Below are positions 47,763 to 61,100 of a stretch of 64,000 bases of DNA, one piece after another; position 1 is the stretch's first letter; every line of letters starts with the position of its first letter. Origin of the DNA: Atriophallophorus winterbourni (taxonomy: Eukaryota; Platyhelminthes; Trematoda; Plagiorchiida; Microphallidae); the NCBI GenBank assembly GCA_013407085.1, contig JACCGJ010020111.1:109942-173941 (forward strand). Direction: 5' to 3'. Below the pieces are notes generated by a model. It was given only the letters and a program-made list of their open reading frames with translations. It was not told where the DNA came from and did not search any database. A program made the translations under genes and the position numbers.

Positions 47763-48904
47763 CATTGTCGAACTCAGATTGGTTCCAAACGTTTGTAGAT
47801 TTAGACTGAAATAATAAGCATTGTCAGATCTCATTGGTTCAAACATTGTCGATCTCAGATTACTTCGAAATGTTTATGGTTTTTGAAATGAAATATCAGG
47901 CATCGTCAGCTCTGATTGTTTCAAACATTGTCGATTTCAAATTATTTCAAAACGTTTGTAGTTTTTGGACTCAAATATTGGGCAATGTCAGCTCTGATTG
48001 GTTCAAACATTGTCGATATCAGATTGGTTCCAAACGTTTGTAGATTTTGACTGAAATAGAAAGCATTGTCAGATCTCATTGGTTCAAACATTGTCGATCT
48101 CAGATTACTTCAAAAGGTTTATAGTTTTTGGACCGAAATATTGAGCATTGTCAGCTCTGATTGGTTCAGAAATTGTCGATCTAGAATATTTGGAAACGTA
48201 TGAAGTTTCTGAACCAAAATGGTAAGCATTGTCAGCTCTGATTGGTTCACACATTGTCGATCTCAGATTGGTTCAAATCGTTTGTAGCTCTGATTGGTTC
48301 AGATATGATTGATTTCAGGTTGCTTCAGAACTTTTGTTGTTTTCGAAATGAAAAATTAGGCCTTGTCAGCTGTGATTTAGTTCAAACATTATCGATCTCA
48401 GATCGGTTTGAAAGATTTGTAGTTGTAGAACTGGAATATTAGGCCTCATCATCTCTGATTGGTTTAAACATTATCGATCTCAGATTTGTTTAAAAGGTTT
48501 GTAGTTTGTGGACTAAAATATTGAGCATTGTCAGCTCTGATTGGTTCAAACACCGTCGATTTCAGATTGGTTAAAAACGTTTGTAGTTTTTGGACTGAAA
48601 TATTAAGTGATTTCAGCTCTGATTAGTTCAAACATTGTCGATCTCAGATTGGTTCGAAAAGTTTGTACTTCTTGAGCTGAAATATTGAGCATTGTCAGCT
48701 CTAAGTGGTTCAAACATTGTCGATCTCAGAGTGGTTCAAAACGTTTGTAGTTTCTAGACTAAAATATTGAGCATTGTCAGCTCTGATTGGTTGAAACACT
48801 GTCGACCTCAATTTGGTTCAAATCGTTTGTAGCTTTTAGACTTGAATATTAAGCATAGGCACCTCTGATTGGTTCCAATATTGTCAATCTCAAATTGATT
48901 CAAA

Positions 48905-51900
48905 ACGTTTGTAGTTTTTGGACTGAAATATTAGGCAATGTCAGCTCTGATTGGTTCGAGCATTGTTGATCTCGAAATATTTGAACACTTATGTAGTTTT
49001 TGAACTGAAATGTTGAGCATTGTCAGCTTTGATTGGTTCAAACGTTGTCGATCTCAATTTGGTTCGAATTGTTCGTAGTTTTTGGAGTGAAATAATAAAC
49101 GTTATCAGCTCTGATTGGTTCAAACATTGTCGATCTCAAATTGATTCAAAACGTTTGTAGTTTTTGAACTGAAATATTAGGCGATGTCAGCTCTGATTGG
49201 TTTGAACTATGTCGATCTCAAATTGGTTCGAAACTCTTGTCGTGTTAAGATTGAAATATTAAGCATTGTCAGCTCTGATCAGTTTGAACCTTATCGAACA
49301 CAGATGAGTTTGAAACGTTCGTATTTTTGGGCTGAAATATTAAGCATTGTCACCTCCGATTGGTTTACACGTTGTTGATCTCAGATTGGTTGAAAACCTT
49401 TGTAGTTTTTAGACTGAAATATAATGCATTGCGAGCTCTGATTGCTTCAAACATTGTCGATCTCAAAATTGTTGAAAACGTATGTAGATTATGAACTGAA
49501 ATGTTGAGCATTGTCAGCTCTGATTAGTTTGAACGTTGTCGATCTCAATTTGGTTGAAATCGTTTGTTATTTTTGGACTGAAATCTCAGACATTGTCAGC
49601 TCTGGTTGGTTCGAACATTATCGATCTCAAGTTGGTTCAAAACGTTTTTAGTTTTCAGACTGAACTATTAAGCAATCCAGCTCTGATTGGTTCAAACATT
49701 GTCGATCTCAAATTTGTTCAAAACGTTTGTAGTTTTTGGACTGAAGTAATAAGCATTGTCAGCTCTGAATGGTTCAATGATTGTCGATCTCAGATTGGTT
49801 TCAATTTTGTGTACTTTATGAACTGAAATATTAGGCAATGTCAGCTCTGATTTTTTTGAACATTGTCGATCTCAAAGTGGTTGAACAACTGGAATGTTGA
49901 GCATTAACAGCTCTGATTGGTTCAAACTTTGTCGATCTCAATTTGGTTCGAATCGTTTGTAGTTTCTGGACTGAAATAATAAGCGTTATCAGCTCTGATT
50001 GCTTCAAACATTGTCGATCTCCAATTGATTCGAAACCTTTGTAGTTTTTTGACTGAAATATTAGGCCTCGTCAACTCTGATTGGTTCAAACATTGTCGAT
50101 CTCAGATAAGTTCAAAACGTTTGTAGTTTTCGAACTGAAATATCAGGCGATGTCAGCTCTGATTGGTTCGAACTTTGTCGATCTCAAATTGGTTCAAACT
50201 TCTTTTCGTGTTAAGATTTAAATATAAAGCATTGTCAGCTCTGATTGGTTGAAACCTTATCGAACACAGATTAGTTTAAAACGTTCGTATTTTTGAGCTG
50301 AAATATTAAGCATTGTCACCTCTGATTGGTTTCAACGTTGTCGATCTCGGATTGGTTAGAAACCTTTGTAGTTTTTAGACTGAAATATAATGCATTGTGA
50401 GCTCTGATTGTCCAAACATTGTCGATCTCAGATTGGTTGAAACGTTTGTAGTTTTTGGACTGAAATATTAGGCAATGTCAGCTCTGATTGGTTCGAGCAT
50501 TGTTGATCTCGAAATGTTTGAACACTTATGTAGTTTTTGAACTGAAATGTTGAGCATTGTCAGCTTTGATTGGTTCAAACGTTGTCGATCTCAATTTGGT
50601 TCGAATTGTTCGTAGTTTTTGGAGTGAAATAATAAACGTTATCAGCTCTGATTGGTTCAAACATTGTCGATCTCAAATTGATTCAAAACGTTTGTAGTTT
50701 TTGAACTGAAATATTAGGCGATGTCAGCTCTGATTGGTTCGAACTATGTCGATCTCAAATTGGTTCGAAACTCTTGTCGTGTTAAGATTGAAATATTAAG
50801 CATTGTCAGCTCTGATCAGTTTGAACCTTATCGAACACAGATGAGTTTGAAACGTTCGTATTTTTGGGCTGAAATATTAAGCATTGTCACCTCCGATTGG
50901 TTTACACGTTGTTGATCTCAGATTGGTTGAAAACCTTTGTAGTTTTTAGACTGAAATATAATGCATTGCGAGCTCTGATTGCTTCAAACATTGTCGATCT
51001 CAAAATTGTTGAAAACGTATGTAGATTATGAACTGAAATGTTGAGCATTGTCAGCTCTGATTAGTTTGAACGTTGTCGATCTCAATTTGGTTGAAATCGT
51101 TTGTTATTTTTGGACTGAAATCTCAGACATTGTCAGCTCTGGTTGGTTCGAACATTATCGATCTCAAGTTGGTTCAAAACGTTTTTAGTTTTCAGACTGA
51201 ACTATTAAGCAATCCAGCTCTGATTGGTTCAAACATTGTCGATCTCAAATTTGTTCAAAACGTTTGTAGTTTTTGGACTGAAGTAATAAGCATTGTCAGC
51301 TCTGAATGGTTCAATGATTGTCGATCTCAGATTGGTTTCAATTTTGTGTACTTTATGAACTGAAATATTAGGCAATGTCAGCTCTGATTTTTTTGAACAT
51401 TGTCGATCTCAAAGTGGTTGAACAACTGGAATGTTGAGCATTAACAGCTCTGATTGGTTCAAACTTTGTCGATCTCAATTTGGTTCGAATCGTTTGTAGT
51501 TTCTGGACTGAAATAATAAGCGTTATCAGCTCTGATTGCTTCAAACATTGTCGATCTCCAATTGATTCGAAACCTTTGTAGTTTTTTGACTGAAATATTA
51601 GGCCTCGTCAACTCTGATTGGTTCAAACATTGTCGATCTCAGATAAGTTCAAAACGTTTGTAGTTTTCGAACTGAAATATCAGGCGATGTCAGCTCTGAT
51701 TGGTTCGAACTTTGTCGATCTCAAATTGGTTCAAACTTCTTTTCGTGTTAAGATTTAAATATAAAGCATTGTCAGCTCTGATTGGTTGAAACCTTATCGA
51801 ACACAGATTAGTTTAAAACGTTCGTATTTTTGAGCTGAAATATTAAGCATTGTCACCTCTGATTGGTTTCAACGTTGTCGATCTCGGATTGGTTAGAAAC

Positions 51901-51955
51901 CTTTGTAGTTTTTAGACTGAAATATAATGCATTGTGAGCTCTGATTGGTCCAAAC
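48905..51955 (-). repeat. Near-identical tandem duplication, 1537-bp unit, two copies
   Basis: Markers recur at 1537 bp (49184/50721 and 49536/51073), and the two copies (about 48905-50441 and 50442-51955) are almost identical over their length; I noticed only one or two substitutions. Both share derived variants such as CTCTGGTTGGTTCG and GAACAACTGGAATG that are absent from the related blocks at 39, 43 and 52 kb. This makes it the youngest duplication in the window. Confidence 0.85.
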
Positions 51956-51959
51956 ATTG

Positions 51960-52105
51960 TCGATCTGAAAAGAAAACGTTGTAGATTTGAACTGAATATC
52001 GGCATGTCAGCTCTGATTGGTTCCATTGTTGATCTCGAAATGTTGAACATTATGTAGTTTTTGAACTGAAATGTTGAATTTGGTTCGAATTGTTCGTATT
52101 GAAAT
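51960..52105 (-). repeat. Indel-rich satellite patch at a duplication boundary
   Basis: Compared with the corresponding segments near 38.9, 49.0 and 50.5 kb, this stretch shows at least eight small deletions in about 140 bp (for example GAAAAGAAAACGTTGTAGA and GGTTCCATTGTTGATC), plus a larger loss before AATTTGGTTCGAATTG. Total shortening is about 62 bp. Neighbouring kilobases show almost no indels. Confidence 0.75.
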
Positions 52106-55100
52106 AATAAACGTTATCAGCTCTGATTGGTTCAAACATTGTCGATCTCAAATTGATTCAAAACGTTTGTAGTTTTTGAACTGAAATATTAGGCGATGTC
52201 AGCTCTGATTGGTTCGAACTATGTCGATCTCAAATTGGTTCGAAACTCTTGTCGTGTTAAGATTGAAATATTAAGCATTGTCAGCTCTGATTAGTTTGAA
52301 CCTTATCGAACACAGATGAGTTTGAAACGTTCGTATTTTTGGGCTGAAATATTAAGCATTGTCACCTCCGATTGGTTTACACGTTGTTGATCTCAGATTG
52401 GTTGAAAACCTTTGTAGTTTTTAGACTGAAATATAATGCATTGCGAGCTCTGATTGCTTCAACCATTGTCGATCTCAAAATTGTTGAAAACGTATGTAGA
52501 TTATGAACTGAAATGTTGAGCATTGTCAGCTCTGATTAGTTTAAACGTTGTCGATCTCAATTTGGTTGAAATCGTTTGTTATTTTTGGACTGAAATTTCA
52601 GACATTGTCAGCTCTGATTGGTTCGAACATTATCGATCTCAAGTTGGTTCAAAACGTTTTTAGTTTTCAGACTGAACTATTAAGCAATCCAGCTCTGATT
52701 GGTTCAAACATTGTCGATCTCAAATTGGTTCAAAACGTTTGTAGTTGTTGGACTGAAGTAATAAGCATTGTCAGCTCTGAATGGTTCGATGATTGTCGAT
52801 CTCAGATTGGTTTTAATTGTGTGTACTTTATGAACTGAAATATTAGGCAATGTCAGCTCTGATTTTTTTGAACATTGTCGATCTCAAAGTGGTTGAACAC
52901 TCATGCAGTTTTTCAACTGGAATGTTGAGCATTAACAGCTCTGATTGGTTCAAACGTTGTCGATCTCAATTTGGTTCGAATCGTTTGTAGTTTCTGGACT
53001 GAAATAATAAGCGTTATTAGCTCTGATTGCTTCAAACATTGTCGATCTCCAATTGATTCGAAACCTTTGTAGATTTTTGACTGAAATATTAGGCCTCGTC
53101 AACTCGGATTGGTTCAAACATTGTCCATCTCAGATAAGTTCAAAACGTTTGTAGTTTTCGAAATGAAATATCAGGCGATGTCAGCTCTGATTGGTTCGAA
53201 CTTTGTCGATTTCAAATTGGTTCAAACTTCTTTTCGTGTTAAGATTTAAATATAAAGCATTGCCAGCTCTGATTGGTTGAAACCTTATCGAACACAGATT
53301 AGTTTAAAACGTTCGTATTTTTGAGCTGAAATATTAAGCATTGTCACCTCTGATTGGTTTCAACGTTGTCGATCTCGGATTGGTTAGAAACCTTTGTAGT
53401 TTTTAGACTGAAATATAATGCATTGTGAGCTCTGATTGCCACAAACATTGTCGATCTCAGATTGGTTGACAACGTTTGTAGTTTTTGGACCGAAATATTA
53501 AGCATTATCAGCTCTGATTGGTTCAAACATTGTCGATCTCAAATTGGTTCACAACGTTTGTAGTTCTTGGGCTGAAATAATGAGCATTGTCTGCTCTGAT
53601 TGGTCCAAAAATGGTCGATCTAGGAAGTTTGGAAACGTATGAATTTTCTCAACTAAAATGTTAAGCATTGTCAGCTCTGATTGGTTCAAACATTTTCCAT
53701 CTCATATTGGTTCAAATCGTTTGTATTTTTCGGACTAAAATATTATGCATTGTCAGCTCTGATTGGTTCGAACTTTGTTGATCTTACATCGGTTCAACAC
53801 TCTTGTTGTGTTAAGATTGAAATACTAAGCATTATTAGCTCTGATTGGTTTAAGCCTCATCGAACACAGATTAGTTCAAAACGTTTGTAGTTTTTGGACT
53901 GAAATATCAAGTATTTCCAGCTCTGATTGGTTCAAACGTTGTCGATCTCAGATTGGGTGAAAACCTTTGTAGTTGTTAGCCTGAAATATAATGCATTGTG
54001 AGCTCTGATTGCTTCAAACGTTGTTGATCTCAAAATGGTTGGAAACGTATGTAGATTTTGAACTGAATTGTTGAACATTGTCAGCTCTGATTAATCCAAA
54101 CGATGTCGATCTCAATTTGGTTCAAATCGTTCGTAGTTTTTGGACTGAAATATTAGGCATTGTCAGCTGTGATTGGTTCAAACATTATCGATCTCAAATT
54201 GGTTCACAACGTTTCTAGTTTTTAGACTGAAATATTGAGCAATCCAGCTCTGATTGGTTCAAACATTGTCCATCTCAAATTGGTTCAAAACGTTTGGAGT
54301 TTCTGGACTGAAATTATAAGCATTGTCAGCTCTGAATTGTTTAATAATTGTCGATCTCAGATTGGTTTAAATTGTGTGTATTTTATGAACTGAAATTTTA
54401 GACAATGTCAGCTTTGATTGTTTCAAACATTAACGATCTCAGATTGGTTTGAAACGTTTGTAGTTTCTGGCACAAAATATTAAGCATTGTCAGCTATGAT
54501 TGGTTCGAAAATATTCGATCTCAGATTGCTTCAGAACTTTTGTTGTTTTCAAACTGAAATATTAGGCCTTGTCAGCTGTGATTTAGTTCAAACATTGTCG
54601 ATTGCAGATTGCTTGAAAACCTTTGTAGTTTTTAGACTGTAATATAATGCATTGTGAGCTCTGATTGCATCAAACCTTGTCGATCTCAGATGGGTAAAAA
54701 CGTTTGTACTATTTGGACTGAAATATTGAGCATTGTCAGCTCTGATCGGTTTAAACACCATCGATTTCAAATTGGTTCAAAACGTTTGTAGTTTCTGGAC
54801 TGAAATATTGAGCATTGTCAGCTCTGATTGGTTCAAACATTGTCGATCTGAGATTGGTTCAAAACGTTTGTAGTTCTTGGGCTGAATTACTGAGCATTGT
54901 CAGCTCTGATAGGTGCAAACGTTGTCGATTCCAGATAGGTTCAAAACGTTTGTAGATATTCGACTGAAATATTAAGCATTGTCAGCTCTGAATGGTTCAG
55001 AAATTGTCGATCTAGAATATTTGGAAACGTATGAAGTTTCTGAACCAAAATGGTAAGCATTGTCAGCTCTGATTGGTTCACACATTGTCGATCTCAGATT

Positions 55101-58100
55101 GGTTCAAATCGTTTGTAGCGCTGATTGTTTCAGATATGATTGATTCCCGATCGCTTCAGAACTTTTGTTGTTTTCAAAATGAAATATTAGGCCTTGTCAG
55201 CTGTGATTTACTTCAAACATTATCGATCTCAGATTGCTTTGAAAGGTTTGTAGTTTTAGAACTGGAATATTAGGCCTCATCATCTCTGATTGGTTCAAAC
55301 ATTATCGATCTCAGATTTGTTTAAAAGGTTTGTAGTTTGTGGACTAAAATAATGAGCATTGTCAGCTCTGATTGGTTCAAACACCGTCGATTTCAGATTG
55401 GTTCAAAACGTTTGTAGTTTTTGGACTGAAATATTAAGTGATTCCAGCTCTGATTGGTTCAAACATTGTCGATCTCAGATTGGTTCGAAAAGTTTGTACT
55501 TCTTGAGCTGAAATATTGAGCATTGTCAGCTCAACGTGGTTCAAACATTGTCGATCACAGAGTGGTTAAAAACGTTTGTAGTTTCTAGACTGAAATATTG
55601 AGCATTGTCAGCTCTCATTGATTCAAACACTTTCGACCTCAATTTGGTTCAAATCGTTTGTAGCTTTTAGACTTGAATATTAAGCATAGGCACCTCTGAT
55701 TGGTTCCAATATTGTCGATCTCAAATTGATTCAAAACGTTTGTAGTTTTTGGACTGAAATATTAGGCGATGTCAGCTCTGATTGGTTCGAACTATGTCGA
55801 TCTCAAATTGGTTCGAATTTCTTGTCGTGTTAAGATTGAAATATTAAGCATTGTCAGCTCTGATTAGTTTGAACCTTATCGAACACAGATTAGTTTGAAA
55901 CGTTCGTATTTTTGGGCTGAAATATTAAGCATTGTCACCTCCGATTGGTTTACACGTTGTTGATCTCAGATTGGTTGAAAACCTTTGTAGTTTTTAGACT
56001 GAAATATAATGCATTGCGAGCTCTCATTGCTTCAACCATTGTCGATCTCAAAATTGTTGAAAACGTATGTAGATTATGAACTGAAATGTTGAGCATTGTC
56101 AGCTCTGATTAGTTTAAACGTTGTCGATCTCAATTTGGTTGAAATCGTTTGTTATTTTTGGACTGAAATTTCAGACATTGTCAGCTCTGATTGGTTCGAA
56201 CATTATCGATCTCAAGTTGGTTCAAAACGTTTTTAGTTTTTAGACTGAAATATTAAGCAATCCAGCTCTGATTGGTTCAAACATTGTTGATCTCAAATTG
56301 GTTCAAAACGTTTGTAGTTTCTGGACTGAAATAATAAGCATTGTCAGCTCTGAATGGTTCAATGATTGTCGATCTCAGATTGGTTTTAATTGTGTGTACT
56401 TTATGAACTGAAATATTAGGCAATGTCAGCTCTGATTGGTTCGAACATTGTCGATCTCAAAGTGGTTGAACACTCATGTAGTTTTTGAACTGGAATGTTG
56501 AGCATTAACAGCTCTGATTGGTTCAAACGTTGTCGATCTCAATTTGGTTCAAATCGTTTGTAGTTTCTGGACTGAAATAATAAGCGTTATCAGCTCTGAT
56601 TGCTTCAAACATTGTCGATCTCAAGTTGATTTGAAACCTTTGTAGTTTTTTGACTGAAATATTAGGCCTCGTCAACTTTGATTGGTTCAAACATTGTCGA
56701 TCTCAGATTAGTTCAAAACGTTTGTAGTTTTCGAACTGAAATATCAGGCGATGTCAGCTCTGATTGGTTCGAACTTTGTCGATCTCAAATTGGTTCAAAC
56801 TTCTTTTCGTGTTAAGATTTAAATATAAAGCATTGTCAGCTCTGATTGGTTGAAACCTTATCGAACACAGATTAGTTTAAAACGTTCGTATTTTTGAGCT
56901 GAAATATTAAGCATTGTCACCTCTGATTGGTTTCAACGTTGTCGATCTCGGATTGGTTAGAAACCTTTGTAGTTTTTAGACTGAAATATAATGCATTGTG
57001 AGCTCTGATTGGTCCAAACATTGTCGATCTGAAAATGGTTGAAAACGTATGTAGATTATGAACTGAAATGTTGATCATTGTCAGCTCCGATTAGTTTGAA
57101 CTTCGTCGATCTCAAATTGTTTCAAATCGTTTGTAGTTTTTGAACTGAAAAATTAGGCATTGTCAGCTCTGATTGGTTCAAACATTATCGATCTCAAATT
57201 GGTTCACAACGTTTTTAGTTTTTAGACTGAAATATTAAGCAATCCAGCTCTGATTGGTTCAAACATTGTCGATCTCGAATTGTTTCAAAACGTTTGTAGT
57301 TTTTGAACTAAAATAATAAGCATTGTCAGCTCTGAATAATTCAATGATTGTCTATCTCAGATTAGTTTAAATTGTGTGTATTTTATGAACTGAAATATAA
57401 GCAATGTCAGCTTTGATTGTTTCAAACATTGTCGATCTCAGATTGGTTTGAAACGTTTGTAATTTCTGGCTTGAAATATTAAGAATTGTCAGCTATGATT
57501 GATTCGAAAATATTCGATCTCAGATTGGTTCAGAACGTTCGTAGTTTTTCGACTGAAATATTAAGCATTGTCAGCTCTGATTGGTTCAAAAATTGTCGAT
57601 CTAGAATGTTTGGAAACGTATGGAGTTTGTGAACTAAAATGTTGCGCATTGTCAGCTCTGATTGGTTTAAACATTGTCGATCTCAGATTGCTTCAAATCG
57701 TTTGTAGTTTTTGTACTACAATATTATGCATTGTCAGCTCTGATTGGTTCAAATATGATTGATCTCAGATTGCTTCAGAACTTTTGTAGTTTTCCAACTG
57801 AAACATTAGGCCTCGTCAGCTGTGATTGGTTCATACATTATCGATCTCAGATTGGTTTAAAAGGTTTGAAGTTTTAGAACTGGAATATAAGGCCTCATCA
57901 TCTCTGATTGGTTCAAACACTGTCGATCTCAGATTGGTTGACAACGTTTGTAGTTTTTACACTGAAATATTAGGCATTGTCAGCTCTGATTGGTACAAAC
58001 ATTGTCGATCTCAAATTGGTTCACAACGTTTGTAGTTTTTGGACTAAAATATTATGCATTGTCAGCTCTGATTGGTTCGAACTTTGTTGATCTCAAAATG

Positions 58101-61100
58101 GTTCAACACTCTTGTTGTGTTAATATTGAAATACTAAGCATTTTTAGCTCTGATTGGTTTAAGCCTTATCGAACACAGACTAGTTTGAAACATTTGTAGT
58201 TTTTGGACTGAAATATCAAGTATTTTCAGCTCTGATTGGTTCAACCGTTGTCGATCTCAGATTGGGTGAAAACCTTTGTAGTTGTTAGCCTGAAATATAA
58301 TGCATTGTGAGCTCTGATTGCTTCAAACATTGTCGATCTCAAAATGGTTGGGAACGTATTTAGATTTTGAACTGAATTGTTGAGCATTGTCAGCTCTGAT
58401 TAGTCCAAACGATGTCGATCTCAATTTGGTTCAAATCGTTCGTAGTTTTTGAACTGAAATATCAGGCATTGTCAGCTCTGATTGGTTCAAACGTTATCGA
58501 TCTCAAATTGGTTCACAACGTTTTTAGTTTTTAGACTGAAATATTAAGCAATCCAGCTCTGATTGGTTCAAACATTGTCGATCTAGAATGTTTGGAAACG
58601 TTTGGAGTTTGTGAACTAAAATGTTGCGCATTGTCAGCTCTGATCTGTTCAAACATTGTTGATCTCATATTGCTTCAAATCGTTTGTTGTTTTTGGACCA
58701 CAATATAATGCATTGTTAGCTCTGATTGGTTCAAACATAATCGATCTCAGATTGCTTCAGAACTTTTGTAGTTTTCCAACTGAAACATTAGGCCTCGTCA
58801 GCTGTGATTAGTTCAAACATTATCGATCTCAGATTGGTTTGAAAGGTTTGTAGTTTTAGAACTGAAATATAAGGCCTCATCATCTCTGATTGGTGTCAAA
58901 CATTGTCGATCTCAGATTGGTTGACAACGTTTGTAGTTTTTGGACCGAAATATTAAGCATATCAGCTCTGATTGGTTCAAACATTGTCGATCTCAATTTG
59001 GTTCACAACTTTTCATTTCTGCATTGTCAGCTCTGATTGGTTCAAACATTGTCGATCTCAGATTGGTTGACAACGTTTGTAGTTTTTGGACCGAAATATT
59101 AAGCATTATCAGCTCTGATTGGTTCAAACATTGTCGATCTCAATTTGGTTCACAACTTTTGTATATTTCGGACTAAAATATTATGCATTGTCAGCTCTGA
59201 TTGGTTCGAACTTTGTTGATCTCAAAATGGTTCAACACTCTTGTTGTGTTAAGATTGAAATACTAAGCATTATTAGCTATGATTGGTTTAAGCCTTATCG
59301 AACACAGATTAGTTTAAAACGTTTGTAGTTTTTGGACTGAAATATCAAGTATTTTTAGCTCTGATTGGTTCAAACGTTGTCGATCTCAGATTGGGTGAAA
59401 ACATTTGTAGTTGTTAGCCTGAAATATAATGCATTGTGAGCTCTGATTGCTCCAAACATTGTCGATCTAAAAATGGTTGAAAACGTATGTAGATTTTGAA
59501 CTGAATTGTTGAGCATTGTCCGCACTGATTAGTCCAAACGATGTCGATCTCAAATTGGTTCACAACGTTTTTAGTTTTTAGACTGAAATATTGAGCAATC
59601 CAGCTATGATTGGTTCGAACATTGTCCATCTCAAATTGGTTCAAAACGTTTGGAGTTTTTGGACTGAAATTATAAGCATTGTCAGCTCTAAATTGTTCAA
59701 TGATTGTCGATCTCAGATTGGTTTAGATTGTGTGTATTTTATAAACTGAAATTTTAGACAATGTCAGCTTCGATTGTTTTAAACATTGTCGATCTCAGAT
59801 TGGTTTAAAACGTTTGTAGTTTCCGGCTTAAAATATTGAGCATTGTCAGCTATGATTAGTTCGAAAATATTCGATCTCAGATTGGTTCAAAACGTTCGTA
59901 GATTTTAGACTTAAATATTCAGCATTGTCATTTCTGATAGGTTCGAACATAGTCGATCTCAGATTCGTTGGAATCGATTATACTTTTTGGACTGAAATAT
60001 TAAGCATTGTCAGCTCTGATTGGTTCAAACACCGTCGATATCAGATTGGTTCCAAACGTTTGTAGTTTTTTGAAAGAAATATTAGGCATTGTCAGCTCTG
60101 AGTGGTTCAGAAATTGTCGATCTAAAATTTTTGGAAACGTTTGAAGTTTGTGAACTAAAATGTTGAGCATTGTCAGCTCTGATTGATTTAAACATTGTCG
60201 ATCTCAGATTGCTTCAGATCGTAAGTTGATACTGGACTAAAATATTATGCATTGTCAGCTTTGATTGGGGCCAACACCGTCGATTTCAGATTGGTTCAAA
60301 ACGTTTGTAGCTTTTGCACGGAAATAATAGGTATTTCCAGCTCTGATTGGTTCAAACATTGTCGATCTCAGATTGGTTCAAAACGTTCGTATTTTTTGTG
60401 CTGAAATATTGAGCATTGTCAGCTCCAATAGGTTCAAACATTGTCGATCTCAGTTTGGTAAAAACGTTTGTACTTTTTGGACTGAATTATTAAGGATTGT
60501 CAGCTCTGATTGGTTCAAACACCGTCGATTTCAGATTGGTTCAAAACGTTTGTAGTATTTGAACTGAAATATTAAGTATTTTCAGCTCTGATTGGTTCCA
60601 ACATTGTCGATCTCAGATTAGTTCAAAACGTATGTAGTTTCTTGGGCTGAAATATTGAGCATTGTCAGCTCTGATAGGTTCAAACGTTGTCGATTTCAGA
60701 TTGGTTGAAAAAACGTTTGTAGTTTCTGGACTAAAATAATAAGCATTGTCAGCTCTGATTGGTTCAAACACTGTCGATTTCAGATTGATTCAAAACGTTT
60801 GTAGTTTTTAGACTGAAATATTAGGCATTTTCAGCTCTGATTGGTTCAAACATTGTCGATCTCAGATTGGTTTAAAGCGTTTGTAGTTCTTGGGCTGAAA
60901 TGTTGAGCATTGTCAGTTCTGATTGGTTCAAAATTTGTCGATCTAGAATGTTTGGAAACGTATGAAGTTTCTCAACTAAAATGTTAGGCACTGTCAGCTC
61001 TGATTGGTTCAAACATTGTCGATCTCAGATTGGTTCAATTCGTTTCTCGTTTCTCGACTAAAATATTATGCATTGTCTGCTCTGATTGGTTCAAATATGA

